Origin: Plectrocnemia conspersa
Lineage: Eukaryota > Arthropoda > Insecta > Trichoptera > Polycentropodidae
Reading direction: 5' to 3'
DNA: 64,000 nt
NCBI GenBank assembly: GCA_009617715.1
Contig: VTFK01000033.1
Span: forward strand, 62,001-126,000
Position numbers and translations under genes: made by a program. This document shows, piece after piece, positions 19,640-32,560 of this stretch (position 1 is its first letter; each line of letters begins with the position of its first letter). A model generated the notes under the pieces. The model was not told where the DNA came from. It worked only from the letters and a program-made list of their open reading frames with translations, and made no database searches.

Positions 19640-22430
19640 CTCTGAGCGCTTGGTTCTTACTGAAAGGCACATTCCTAGAAGCGTCTCTTTTCAGACTTAT
19701 TTATTTTGATGGGCGATCTTAAAATATTATTATATATTAGATGTATTTCAGGAGAGTTGGGTTCCGTTTTTTTCAATGTACTATTGACTAATTTTAAGCA
19801 GTTTTCGTTAATCTAAAAAGTAATAAAAAGTCATTAAGAAACTTTTGAAACATATTATAAATATTAATATAATATATGTTACAATCATTTCTTTGTAATT
19901 AAATATAAAAAACCTTTTAAAAACAATATTTTTCTGTATTTCTTAATTATGAAAAGTTGCATAAAAAATATTTTTTAACCATATAACTAACTTGGTTAAA
20001 ACATATTTTATGTTCTTTCACATATTTATTAAAAATAGTAATTAAATTTAATTTAATATGCATTTATAGCATTTTATAATATCATTTTGATATTTGTGAA
20101 TATTATAATAATGTAACAAATCAAGTTTATAAGCTTAAAAATAAGGCTAGTGAATATATAATACATATGGTTTTAAATTAGTTAACCTTTATAGACTTAT
20201 TTTTTTTTGATAGACTCGTAAAATATTTAAGAAATATTATATATTGGATGTATACTAAAAAAGTTAAGTTTCTATATTTATATTTAACTGCATTGTTTTT
20301 AACATACATTGAAACTAATTTTATGTATTTTTTTAATCTAAAAAGTAATGAGAAATATATTATACGTAATAATATAATATATGTTACAATAATATCTATG
20401 TAATTTAAAATGAAACTTTCACATTTTTATTATTATTTACATCAAGGTCTTAAATTTATTTTAATCAACACTATTTTTAATAATTTATACATATATACTT
20501 TTTTCAGTTTAATTTAACCCTAATTAAAAAGCATTTAAATATGCATTTAAAACATATTAGAGTATTTACTTTTTACTATATAATTTTTAATGTTGAAAAT
20601 ATTATAATAAAAATTAATAAATAAAAAGATATTTATATGTATCAAATCGTAATTATGTGATAGCTGAAAGCTTTAGAATAATGTTAATGAATATATACTA
20701 AATATGTTTTTTAATCAGTAAAACTTTTCAGACTAATTTATTGTAATAGGTGATCGTAAAATATTTAACAGTATTATATATTAAATGTATTTTAGAAGAG
20801 TTAAGTTACTATATAAATATTTAGTTGCAGTTTTTTCAATGTATTATAAACACTTATTTTAAGTAGTTTTTTTTAATCCAAAACGTGATAAGAAGTCACA
20901 AGGCTAATTATTAAAATTATTTCTAATAATATAATATACATTAAAATAATATTTATTTAGTTGAATATATTAATCCTTCTAAAGATTATGATTTTCTGTA
21001 TTTACTTGATCATAATAAGATTAAAAAAAAATATTTTGATACCATATAACTAATTAATTTAAAATTGGTATATACATATACTTTCACATTTTTATTATTA
21101 ATTAGATCAATGACTTAAATGTATTTTAATCAACGCTATTTTTAATAATTTATTTTTAGACCCCCAAATATTTAAAATATATTTGTAATATATTATACTA
21201 TATTTTTTTAAATAAAATGAAACTTCAACATTTTTTTATAATTTTTAATATTAAAAATATTTTTAAAAAAAATTAAATTAAAGTTTTTTCAACGTAAATT
21301 GAACTTATTTTAATAGTTTTCTTTAATCTAAAAAGTGATAAAAAGTCATTATTCTAACTATTAAAATATATTATACGATTATTATAAAAATTATGATTTT
21401 CTGTATTACTTGATTATGAAAAGTTTCATTAAAATATTTTATTGTGTATATACATTTTCATTATTAATCAGATTAAGGGGTTAAATGTTTTTAAATAACA
21501 TAATTTCAATCAAATTATTTTTTGTCTTTTGATATTATATTAAATTCTCAATTAAAATGCATCTAAATATGCGGTTAAAATGTATTATTTATATTTTATT
21601 TTTGCAAATATTATAAATAAATAAAAAGTTCCTACTTTTAGATGTTGCAAAGCAAAAATATGTGATAATTTAAAGCTTTAAAAAAAAGTTAGTGAATATG
21701 AACTAAATATGTTTTTTTAGTTAGTTACTATTTTCAGAATTTTGTTACTTTTTTATATATTAGATATATTCCAGAAGAGTTAAGTTTCTATATCTATATT
21801 TACCTGCAGTATTATTGCCATTATTTTTATTTATTATACAAAGTGATAAAAAGTCACTTTGCTAATTATTGAAATGTCTAATTTGATAACGAAAGTCAAT
21901 ATACTTCAATTATCTATTACTATTAAAATTTATCTTTTACTCCTATTTTTTAAAATTTACATAAAATATGTTTTACTGTATTTTTTATAATAAAAAGTTT
22001 TATTAAAAATATTTTGACACCATATAACTACATAACTTAAATTAAATAAAAAAAAATTGTATTTTGCATTAACAATAAAAAATATCTTTTTATGAAACTT
22101 TTTCTAATAAAAAAAATACAGTAAAATATAATTTTTATAAATAATTATAATTAAACATTAAATCATTTTTATTATTATTTGCAGAGAGTAATAATATTTT
22201 TAGGGTTCCAAATATTTGTAATGCATTTCTGTTATTAGTATATTATTTATATTTTTTTAAGTGATAATTTTGCAAAAATTCTTATTAAAAAAATACATAG
22301 GAAGATAGTTTTATATGTAAGAAATCGAAATTTTGTGATAATAATTAGATTTAGATTATGGTTTGTGAATATCAAATAAATATATTTTTTAATTATTACA
22401 TACGATTAAAAAAATTTATTTATGTACTAT
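19640..22430 (+). repeat. Decayed tandem array T1 (unit about 0.5 kb)
   Basis: The same ordered words recur: a TTAGTGAATATA(T)A word, TTTTCAGACTTATTT with GATGGGCGATC, AAAATATT then TATATTAGATGTATT, AGAAGAGTTAAGTT, TTTTTTCAATGTA, and AATCTAAAAAGTGATAAAAA. Anchors fall near 19,689, 20,197, 20,727 and 21,733, spacings of about 508, 530 and twice 503. The units are diverged and deleted, so the array is old. The DNA is extremely AT-rich and non-coding. Confidence 0.72.
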
Positions 22431-22889
22431 AACCTAATTCTTCAGTTATAGCAAAAATAATAGTCAAATGTGGGCTACTTTTAAATTAAAACTAACTCAA
22501 TCTTAATTTTGAATATAATCTTAACCCTAAGTTTTGATAATTTAAAACTTAATTGGAATGTTCTTGAATTTTTCAAAAACAAATATGCAGTTAAAATTAG
22601 GGCTTAATAATTCATAACATTATTATTTATATAAGCGTATTATTAGATTTAGTTTATGATCGTGTACATTTATAAGTAATTAGTTCATGGTTAAAAAAAT
22701 ATTTTAATAAACATTTATTAATTAGCTATTTACTTGATCATATTTATTATTTTAATTTAAAACCGAAGCTCAGATAACCTGCGTTTAAATAGGCGTGTTT
22801 GTGTGTATTGTACTAAATTTATTTTATGATCGTGTACATTTAAGATATTCATAATTATATTTTAATAAAAATATTGTAATATGGTAAAT
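22431..22889. other. AT-rich spacer
   Basis: Nothing supported beyond a weakly repeated AGATTTAGTTTATGATCGTG word (about 22,647 and 22,810). Confidence 0.4.
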
Positions 22890-23540
22890 TTATCGCAAAT
22901 TTTCCTCCACGAAATAAATTTTAGCTAAGCACATTCTCGGAAAATTCTCAAATAATTCATCCAACGTGGGATAGCGCCGTATAAAATTGATCAAAAACGC
23001 TTCTGAGAAACGTTTTAGAACCAGAGATGATTAACGATCTATAATAAAAATCTCCAAACAATGGACACGCCGAACTTCTCACAACATTTTCGATTATTTA
23101 CCGGCGGCATGAGAAGTTGGTTAAATTGTATACGCATTATAATCGTAATGCGTATGTATTTTTTATCGACTCTTAACTGACATAATATATAAACTATTTT
23201 TTATTATGTTAAAATAATTCCAAATCAATGTTGAAACAACGGTAGCAAAATTATGTGTTAAATATAAATTGTTGGAATCGGTATAGAGCTTGATTGATTT
23301 GGTGTTAATTGTCTGTTCGTCGCTCAATTAAAACTATAATTGATGAAATTTTTTCCATCAGATTGGAAAACGCTAAAGTGGCGTAATTGATGCCTGGAGG
23401 TCCATATTTAGGATGACAAGGCGTACGCTAAACGAAATCGAAATTAATTGAAAATTTCGCATTTTAATTGATTTAATCGAAAATTTGCGTGGAGCTTTTC
23501 GCGTCGCACTTAATGGAAAATGGTTTCGGATATTTTTACC
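22890..23540. promoter_or_regulatory. Candidate conserved regulatory island with a palindrome
   Basis: Mixed-composition DNA with many TAAT/ATTA and TGAT words contrasts with the flanking AT-rich arrays. It contains a perfect palindrome with 10-bp arms, ATACGCATTA at 23,130-23,139 and TAATGCGTAT at 23,146-23,155. No reading frame. The block resembles insect developmental enhancers in texture, which is inference only. Confidence 0.3.
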
Positions 23541-23809
23541 TTATATACAATATGTTATGCGTAAATGTGAAATTAATTAAGTGTTTAATTTAAGAGTATA
23601 TTTTATCAGGAACATAATAAAAAATACATTGCATAATAATGTAATAAATATATAAAATATGCTTATTATTTTTACTGATATTATTATTTTTTTAATACAA
23701 CGAATAAATTATCTGAAATTAAATTAAACTCATAGATGACGAATTGTTTTTTTTACTATGAATGCAAAATTAGTAATATTAGTTCATTCTTAGACACAGA
23801 GACAAATAG

Positions 23810-25260
23810 TCAAAGAAGTTATTGTTGCATACATTTACATATTTTTTATTGAAATAAACTAATATCGATTTCATTAAGCGTAAATTTGTTATCTTTATTA
23901 TTGTCAACTTCACAGTAAAGATTTTTTTTCATTGAAAATTTATCAAAACGATAAAAGCAAAGCTTTATTGAATTTATTATAATATATTAAAATACCACTG
24001 TCAATTTAATTGTATTGTGGTATTGAAATAAACTAATATCGATTTTATAAAAATTGTAAGTAAAATGTAAGGAATATATCTTTTTTTTTAAATAAAAATT
24101 TCAGGTAAAAAAATACCGTTTCTTCTATCTACAATATTTTTTATAATATTAAATATTTTTTAGAATATATTAAAATGCTTTTTAGGATTACTGGTATTTT
24201 GGAAATATATTTAATTTTCATTAAAAATATATTAGTACGATGAGAGCAAAAAAATTTAATCGAAATATATTATATTAAAACACAATTAAGGGTAGTAATA
24301 TTTTTACCATTTATTTAATTGTTATTGAAATAAACTCGTATCGATTACATTTAATATAAAATTGTATCTAAATAATGGCAAACTTCAGAGTAAGGAATTT
24401 ATCTAAATCTTCTGTTCTTATCTTAGGGGAAATTTTTATCATTTACTCTATCTACATTATTTTTTTATGATATTAAATATTTCAATTGCTGTTTTCGATG
24501 ACAATATAATATATTGAGATGATTTTAAGGATTATAACTATTTTGGAAACACGTTTTTTTAGAACGATAAATTTGCATCTGAATAAAATATAATAAAACA
24601 CCTGTTAATTTAGTTGTATTGTGATGTCTTAATTGAAAGTAATTTTATATTTATTTAATTTATTGTACAAATATGCACATATCGATTAAATTAAATGAAA
24701 ATTGCAACTAAATAACTGGCAATTTCACATATCGATTAAATCAAATTTTCTAAAATTTTCTTTATCAACAATTTTTTTTTATGTCAATAAATTAGTGTTG
24801 TTTTTGATGACAGTAGAATATATAAGGTGTTTTTTTAGGAGTACTGCTAATTTAGATGTATTATATGTTTGATTTTTATTAAAAAATTATTAAAACCATG
24901 AGAGCAAAGGAATTATTAACTAAATAATTAATATTAAAACACTTCTCAAATTATTTCTATTGTGATATCATAATTTAAAGTAAAAGTATTTTTGCATTTC
25001 TTAAATTCATAGTCGTAATAAACTTATATCAATTGCCTTAAGTGTAAATTTTGTTACTCAATAATTGTTAACCTTACAGTCAGGAAATTATCTGGATTTT
25101 CTGTTCTTATTTCAGGTAAAAATTTATCATCGTTGGTATTTTATTGAAAGGGTTTATAACTTACTTGCTTACTTATTCATTGTAAATTTATCAGAACGAT
25201 ACAAGCAAAACTATTTATACCTAACAAATTTATATAAAAACTTTTATTAAAAAATGTTTC
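23810..25260 (+). repeat. Decayed tandem array T2 (unit about 0.3 kb)
   Basis: The anchor GAAATAAACTAATATCGATT or close variants occurs near 23,850, 24,027, 24,323, 24,674 and 25,014. It is followed in most units by a TCTTCTGTTCTTAT...AGG(T)AAAA word and then TTTATGATATTAAAT. Spacings of 177 and then about 300-350 indicate one partial and several fuller units. The frame 25,065-25,250 lies inside a unit and is not a gene. Confidence 0.68.
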
Positions 25261-26089
25261 TCTTATAAATTAGCTTTTGACTTTTGCTTCTTAAAATATT
25301 TCATTCAATAATTTAATATAAAATTAAGTGAGAAATATTTATAGTGACTGTATTCTTTTTCATAAAAATAATACATAAATTCTTATTATTTATATTCCAT
25401 ATATTGTATCTAATATATACATATGTATTATATATTATTAGAAAAACATAGCTTTTTTTAGTAATCGATAATTTTGCTTACAAATAAAAACCATAAATTA
25501 ATAATTAATATGAAAAATCAATATTGAATTAAATGATCATATTTTGTAAATCGAAAATTTTTTATAATATTTTTGTTATAATTTATATTTATTTATACTA
25601 AAGAATATACAATTCTAACTAATTCGTAGCTTAAGAAAACTCATAGGCTCATGACCAATATCAGTTAAAGAAAAATATTAATAAAAAAATACTAGTTTCA
25701 TATAGTTTGTTATATAGTTATATAGTCATATAGTTATATATATACATATATGAATATATATTTACTAATACTTTTCTGATTATTAATAACAATTTACAGC
25801 AGAATCCCTTGACAGCAGGATAATATTTTCTTCGGCACTGTATTAGATATATTTTTTACCCTGTTATTTCTTAGACGCTCTTAATCACGTTTTTCAGGTA
25901 GTCGCTTTATTTCCACGAAACGATTTAGAACTGGAGTATTTTGATTGAAAACGAGCTTTTCAGTTAAAAAAATTTGCTTTTCTTTTCTGTTCAATATTAG
26001 TTCTTATAGTCTAAGACTAAATTTATTAATTTACCGTTCCTTGTTTTTGTCATACTATAAGATTTATTCACATTTAAATTTTAATGTAA
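25261..26089. other. AT-rich spacer
   Basis: No gene. A local ATATAGTTATATAGT repeat occurs near 25,710. Confidence 0.45.
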
Positions 26090-26660
26090 AACGTATCTCC
26101 TGAAAAGCCTTATTTCTTGACGAGAGTCTATTGAATTACGACCTATATATTACAAAACGTCTCAAGACACAATGGAGTACACAATTCGACAGAATTTCAC
26201 TCGAGTTCAAGTTAACGTTTAGGCTTTGACAGCGTTGGTTATACCTCACCTTCGGTATCTTCGTCAAAACTAATTAACGTTTTCCACCGCGGAGGAATTA
26301 AAAATTACACACTGCTATAGGCTGGCTGGCTGGCTTCGGCCATTACTTTTGATGGAGCTACGTGGATGCAAAGCCTCATCAAGCTTCCATAAAAATGAAG
26401 AAGGCTAATTATACACGAGAATATATTTTGACAGTAGTAAAAACAAGTTTTTTACTCTCTCGCGCGCGGCCAGAGAAGTAGAAAAAAAACCTCTTTAACG
26501 CGGCTATAAATCACTCACCAAAGGTAATATTTAATAGTTGATGCTAAGTGGCGCGAGTGTCAAAGTGTGGGACGCGACTAAGATGCTGCATAATGGATAA
26601 TGTAATAAGCGTCAGATATTTATATATTTTTTCAGCGAGAGAAATGACACTTGATCATAG
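26090..26660. promoter_or_regulatory. Candidate conserved regulatory island
   Basis: A block of mixed composition includes (GGCT)n at about 26,324, CTCTCGCGCGCGGCC, and AAAACTAATTAACGTTTTCC. No open frame. It stands out from the AT-rich DNA on both sides. Confidence 0.28.
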
Positions 26661-28559
26661 CTCGATTGTTGAGAAATGTATATTTTTAGCATTTTTTCAT
26701 AAAATCTTTTTTGCTATTTAAAATGATGATACTTTATAATAATAATTGACAAGTATCGTAATTTTAAATAATAAAAAAAAAACGACAGTAAAGTTTATAA
26801 CCCAAGGAGGAATTTCATTTTATGTCCAGCAACTTATATTATGGTTTTTCTGTATAAATATTAAAAAATATTTATAATTATTTAATTTTAAGAACATTAC
26901 ATATAATATAAAAAAATTAATACAATATCAAATTTTGTTATAGAATCATTAGTTTTTAGTCTATAAATTAGTGCTTTTTAGATATCTTCAATTTTTTTTA
27001 AGCACTGACTTTGCCAATAATAATTTTAATTGTTTGTATTACACTATGATATTATATCTCTTTGAACTCATCATCAATAAGATTAGCGTAGTTTTTACAG
27101 CTTCTTTTATTTTTTTTTCCATGCATATTTATTTAATATTGATGAAATTATTTTATTTATGTGGAAAGTTATTCACTAATTTTATTTTATATACTGTTTT
27201 TTTTTTAAAGCTAATAGTATATACATATATGAATATGCAATTGCTTATAATATACTTTGCTTTAATTAAACTTTAAGCTAATAAGCTATCATTAAAACTA
27301 TAAAATTTATAGTTTAAATTTATTTAAGCTATAAATTTTATAGTTTGAATAAATTTCTCCTAATACGGATAAATTAATTTAAACTATAAATAGTATAGAT
27401 TTTAGTTAAAAATTGACTACATTTAAAATGCTATTAATTATTTTAATCATATATAATTTTACGGTACTAATTTATCTACAGTTTTTTGTTCCTAAAATCT
27501 ACATGTTTTATTTATTTTATTATATTAAGATTTTTTTGTACAAAAATAATTGTTACAATAAGTCAGTATTTTTTTATGAAAAATATCGCAGTGATTAAAA
27601 TATTTTACTGCAATCAATTTTAAATATTGTTGAATTAATAATTCAATAATTGTTTATAATACACTATAAAAAATAAACTTAGAACTCGTTAATAGCACTC
27701 TATTAAAACTAGCACAAAAATCACTAAAAATTAAATATTTATGTACTTTTTAATTAATGTACACAATTTTTGTAATTATGTTAAGTTTTAATTAGTAATA
27801 AATCTACATTTTGTTGCTAAAAATTACATATTTTAATAATTTAGATAAAAATTGTGGATCTATAAAGAAAAAAATACTTAACAATTGTAGAAAAAATATT
27901 TTTATTATATTTTATTATACAAAGTTTTTTTATATTTTAATTATTTTATGTTATTATATTAAACTGTTTCTTATTATCTTTGAAAATATTTATTGATCTC
28001 AATATTATTTATGGTTATTCGCATATAGTATTGTGATAATTTTTTTTAAATCTAATTTTGTATAATACATACTATGATATTATTACCCTTTAAAACTAAA
28101 TAATATCAATTTATTTTAAACTATACAAAAATCATAACAAATAAAATCTTAATATACTTCTAACCACAATCTTTAACGTCATATAAAGTATTACGTAATT
28201 AATTTATTGCTGCTCAAATGTACATCTTTTATTAGTTAATTGCTAAATTTTAGAGTTCTCTCTACAATATTACAGTGATTTTTTAAAATATGTATATTTA
28301 TAAATTTAAAGAGTATTTTTTACAAAAAATATTGCTTTTTTGTTATTGTTGTTTTACTTTAAATTTATTTAACTGATATTTGCAACAAATTATTTCATAT
28401 CATTATTTTGATTTTAGGTAAAAAAATTTTTATCGATTATAGTTTACATTTTAAACGGTTTTTATATTTATAAAATGAATATTGCAAAGTTTTATTTTAT
28501 TTTATATAACATAAAATATGTTAATATATATATGTATGTTATATAATAATATATAAATA
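26661..28559. other. Very AT-rich DNA with degenerate internal repeats
   Basis: A GTATTACACTATGATATTAT-like word recurs near 27,035, 27,650 and 28,065, and a palindrome ACTATAAAATTTATAGT occurs near 27,298. The short frames here (26,971-27,276, 27,413-27,598, 27,811-27,996) are rich in F, Y, I, L and N, as AT-rich random DNA predicts, so I do not call them. Confidence 0.45.
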
Positions 28560-29460
28560 TAACATATGCAAAAAAAAAAAATTTTGGTAAATTCTATACA
28601 TCATATATAACACTATTTTGGTAAAATATTATTTATCGATGTTTTTAGGGATTTTTTTAAAACATTTTAATTAAAATATAGAGCTAAATTTTTTGCTTTT
28701 ATTGAGTTTAATATTTACTTAACGTTATAATATATTATAGTAAACATTAAAAAATCAGTTAAAAGTAAAATTTGCTTATTTTGCTTAAGCTTGTGTCAAA
28801 AAATTAAGAGCTTGAAAACATATCGACCATCTTAAATTATCTAATAATACATTAAAAATAAGGGTATGTTTTAATTTATAGATACAAAAATTCTGTAGTA
28901 AATTCTATATATTATATAGAAGTATGACACTATTTTGGTAAAATATTATTAATCGATGGTTTTAGGGATTTTTGAACCAAATTTTAAATATAATATAGAG
29001 CTAAAATTTTTGCTTTTATTGAGTTTAATATTTACTTAATATTAAAATATATTATAATCAATATTAAAAAAAAACAGTTAAAAGTATATTTTCTTTATTT
29101 TGCTTAAAAAATATCAACTTGTAAACACATAATCACTTCTAAAAATATTTAATAATACATCTGAAATAAGCGTATGTTTTAATTTATAGATAAAAAATTC
29201 AGTGGTAAATTTATATATATCATATATTAGACTATTTTGGTAAAAAATTAATAATCGATGTTTTCAGGGATTTTTTTAAAAAAATTTTTAAATATAATAT
29301 TTTTGATTTTAAGTTTAACATTTATTTAACGTTATAATATATTATAATCAATATTAAAAAATTAGTTCAAAGTAAATTTTGCGTATTTTGCCAAAGCAAT
29401 AAAAGTTAATAAACAACACTCTGACCACTTCTAATAATAACGTCTGAAAAATAATGTTTT
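28560..29460 (+). repeat. Tandem array T3 (three units of about 0.31 kb)
   Basis: Each unit runs ACTATTTTGGTAAAA, AATCGATGTTTTTAGGGATT, ATATAGAGCTAAA...TTTTGCTTTTATTGAGTTT, AATATTTACTTAACGTTATA, then CAGTTAAAAGTA and a TTTTGCTTAA word. Starts are near 28,612, 28,928 and 29,231, spacings of 316 and 303. Conservation is clearly better than in T1, so it is a younger array. Confidence 0.8.
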
Positions 29461-29690
29461 AACATTTATCTTATCTTTGTGGCAAACAACTTAATACAGT
29501 GCTATTTTAACATTTATGGATTACATTCTTAAATAGTATAAAGTAGAAAGATGTCTGATTGGGTTATTTTAATTTTATATTTATTTATATAAATAAATGA
29601 TCTTATCTTTGTAACAAAAATAATATGTAGTGTAATTTTACTATTAAAAACTGTTTTTTTAGATAAGATAGAGCAGAAAAACTAGTGGTT
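29461..29690 (+). repeat. Short direct duplication (about 132-bp spacing)
   Basis: The word ATCTTATCTTTGT and the following 80 bases (ending AGA(T)AGA...GCAGAAA) occur at 29,467 and 29,600 with moderate divergence. Confidence 0.5.
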
Positions 29691-30049
29691 TGAGTAAACG
29701 ATATTTATTTTTTAAATTACTGTTTAGCGATCTTTTATTTTGAGTTTGTGTCTGTTTTTATGGAAAACTGTGATAATTATATCGAAAATGTAATATATTT
29801 AAATTAAGAAATAACTTTTGAAATATACATTAGTGACCATGGATTTTCAGGAATAAGTTTTTCTATGAATATAAAATAATAAAGGCATAGGAATGTAGAG
29901 AAAAGTTTGAGAAAAATAATCAAACAACAGCCAAAACTGTTAAAAGATACAAAAGTGTCTCACGAAACAGAGAAATATGTCAAAGTAGGTTTAAAATAAC
30001 AGTTTATTTTTAACAGCAAAAATAAAATCTTTGATTTTAAAAAAAAATA

Positions 30050-30340
30050 ATGATTCATCCAAAATTTGCATGTAATCAAACTTATAAATTCAGTATAACT
30101 GCTTTTTGCGTTTCCAAAATTGTCAAAGTGATAACTTTATCAGTTAATACAGAATATGTTTCCATATTAACTATTATAGCAAAAAATATACTGCTAATAC
30201 TTGCTACATCTTCTTCATTATTCTCATTAGTATGTGCATTTTATTTATTGTACTTAAGTGACAATGAATATGAAGAAACGAGTTATGTGTATGCCATTAA
30301 GAACAAATATAGTAGAGAAAATGCATTACACAATAGATAA
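30050..30340 (+). other. Unassigned 96-codon open frame
   Basis: It starts with ATG, has a hydrophobic stretch (about residues 39-68, IAKNILLILATSSSLFSLVC inside) that could be one membrane segment, and ends with a charged tail (DNEYEETSYVY). Its residues are somewhat more varied than neighbouring random frames, but there is no family, no splice structure and no expression signal. I consider it probably fortuitous. Confidence 0.15.
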
Positions 30341-30584
30341 AATTAAGAAAGCTCATTATATGCTTTGATCGCAAATATGTTCCTCAGATTCATTTTGAGA
30401 AGCTGCGGCGTCGCTTCGTCTCAAGACCGAACAGCAGCCGCCAACCACACCAGTATCCCTCAAAACACGCAATCAAGTGAAAAATTAAAAATTCAAAACG
30501 CAGTTTGTTGTTTATGTTTTTTTTTCTTACCCGTTCATATTTTTTTCGAGTCTCGGTTCCCATGAATGTTTCGGGGCGTGTCCG

Positions 30585-30800
30585 AAGGCAGGACGGGCCG
30601 ACCATAACTCATGGGCCAGTGGGTTGGGAGATATCGTATGGGCATGTGGTAGTCAGGTTCGAGTCCCTCCCAGACGAAGAAAGCCCACATTCGAAGATAA
30701 TTTTGCCGCGCGATCAAAACGCGAGGTCCAGAGGCTCGCAACTTGGGGACAAAGGCAGAGGTAAAAGCCGACCGAAGAAAAAGCTCCAAGAATAATGTTG
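30585..30800 (+). mobile_element. tRNA-derived SINE candidate
   Basis: A box-like TGGGCCAGTGGGTTGG (30,611) is followed about 45 bases later by a perfect pol III B box, GGTTCGAGTCC (30,657), and then CTCCCAGAC, in the geometry of a tRNA head. The following 120 bases are a GC-richer body without a reading frame. No tRNA cloverleaf closes, so it is a SINE-type head and not a tRNA gene. The three overlapping frames on both strands here are shadows. Confidence 0.5.
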
Positions 30801-31859
30801 CCTAAAGAAAAAGCTCTATGGTGTATGCATAAGATGTGTTATTTTATAAAATACAATTGGGCAAAAAATATTGAGAGCCACTAAAATTATTTACTATTTA
30901 AGGCATGCAAACATATTAATTCAATAATCTGCAAAAAATATCATTTCCTACGTGAGATGTAATTTGTTTTATAGTCGCTGTCTTCGACAGAATCAGAAAT
31001 ATTTTAGATGCTTCTGGACCTAAGAAGAGTCTGCTTATAATTTATTTTATTGTGTTGAATGTTCATTTGATATAAACAACTTAAAAAATCAACACCTTTG
31101 GTTAACATTATTATGTATGACGTATAACAAAATCCTTAGGAAAGTATCCATAAAAATAAATATTAGTGTGTGCTATTTTTTTTTCGACATCTTATGCGTT
31201 GATAATTTATTATTTTTATATTTAAAATTATTAGAAAATATTGTGTATTTATTAAAATATGACGTCAGCAAGCACTTAGTATATTAAAAAAAGAATATTA
31301 CTTGTTAAGTGCAGGAATGAGGAAAAATTTTCAGTAATAGTGAAAAAAAAAAAAAATTGTATATGTGTATTATATGTACATATATAAAATCATATCAAGA
31401 TGATAAACAATTAAATAAAAAGCAATATAAAACAACTTAATTTATGTTTCTTAAAATGAGACATTTAACCATTAAATGCATGATTTTTCCAAATTCAAAA
31501 AGAAAAATATTTTTATACTAAAATTAAGCTGAAAATGACGTCAAAAATAATTAAAAAATATTAAGGCTTATTTGTGGATTACATTTATAAGAAATTCTTG
31601 TTATAAATATTAAATAATATACAAAAAATATTTACAAGTGAAAATTCTTAAAGCAATTTTTCTTCTTATTTCAACATAAGACGATTTTTTTAAATGGCAT
31701 TATCAATATGGGCCAGTGTATACAACTACAGCAACTATTACAAAAAAATAGAAACAAAAAAAATAAATCTATCGGAATAATTTGAAAAAGTTGTTGAAAC
31801 ATAAATGGCTCGGCGTTTGTTACACATATGTAACATTATGCAATAGAGTTCCTTTATTG
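30801..31859. other. AT-rich spacer
   Basis: Nothing supported. Confidence 0.45.
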
Positions 31860-32560
31860 AACGTAGACTGAGTTATAATCGCTTAAATAAATTGTTGCAG
31901 ATTTAAGGGTTAAAAATCTTTAAAACAATAACTAAAACGTAGAATAAATATCATAAGTTAATACCATATAATTAATTATGAGCATAGATTCTATAAAAAA
32001 TTGTTTATAAAAATAGAATAAGGATATTTTCAATCCCTTAATAAGGGTTTATTTGTTTTGAATTTTTAAAGACATTATATAGGTATTATGTCGAGCTTAA
32101 TTATGGTAGTTGAATACATAAAATATATACCCATAACTATAATGGAACTGATTTTGGGTTATTTCTATAAATATCCGTCCATAAAAATAGTAAATCACTT
32201 TACTTTACTATTTTTAGGTTGTTGAATACAAAGAATATATATCCAATCTTATATAGAAAACTGTATATACAATAATTTATATATAAGGTAATGAAAAAGC
32301 TCACCACTTACATTATTGATAATTATAAAAATAGTACAAAAGGCTATATAAATCCCTTGTCTTACAATTTTTTTTATTAAGGGTGCTATAAAGTTTGGGG
32401 GATTATTTCTAGCTCAATAATGGTAGTTGAATAAAAAAATATATATTAAAAAATCAAACACTAGAATTTTTAAAATGGAGTGAAACACATCACTTAAATT
32501 ATTGCTAATTAAAAATCTATACTTTTATAATAAAGTATGTATCTTTAAACGAACGCAGAT
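31860..32560 (+). repeat. Decayed tandem duplication T4 (about 0.32 kb)
   Basis: An AATCCCTT...AAGGGT...TATTATGTCGAGCTTAAT-type block followed by ATGGTAGTTGAATA and AAATATATA recurs: first near 32,035-32,130, again near 32,347-32,450. Intervening words such as TAAAAATAGTA also repeat. It is a two-unit duplication, moderately diverged. Confidence 0.55.

Noticed and set aside
26971..27996. Three frames rich in F, Y, I, L and N that look like membrane proteins
   Set aside because: This composition is what random DNA of about 80% A+T encodes; the segments lie in decayed repeats.
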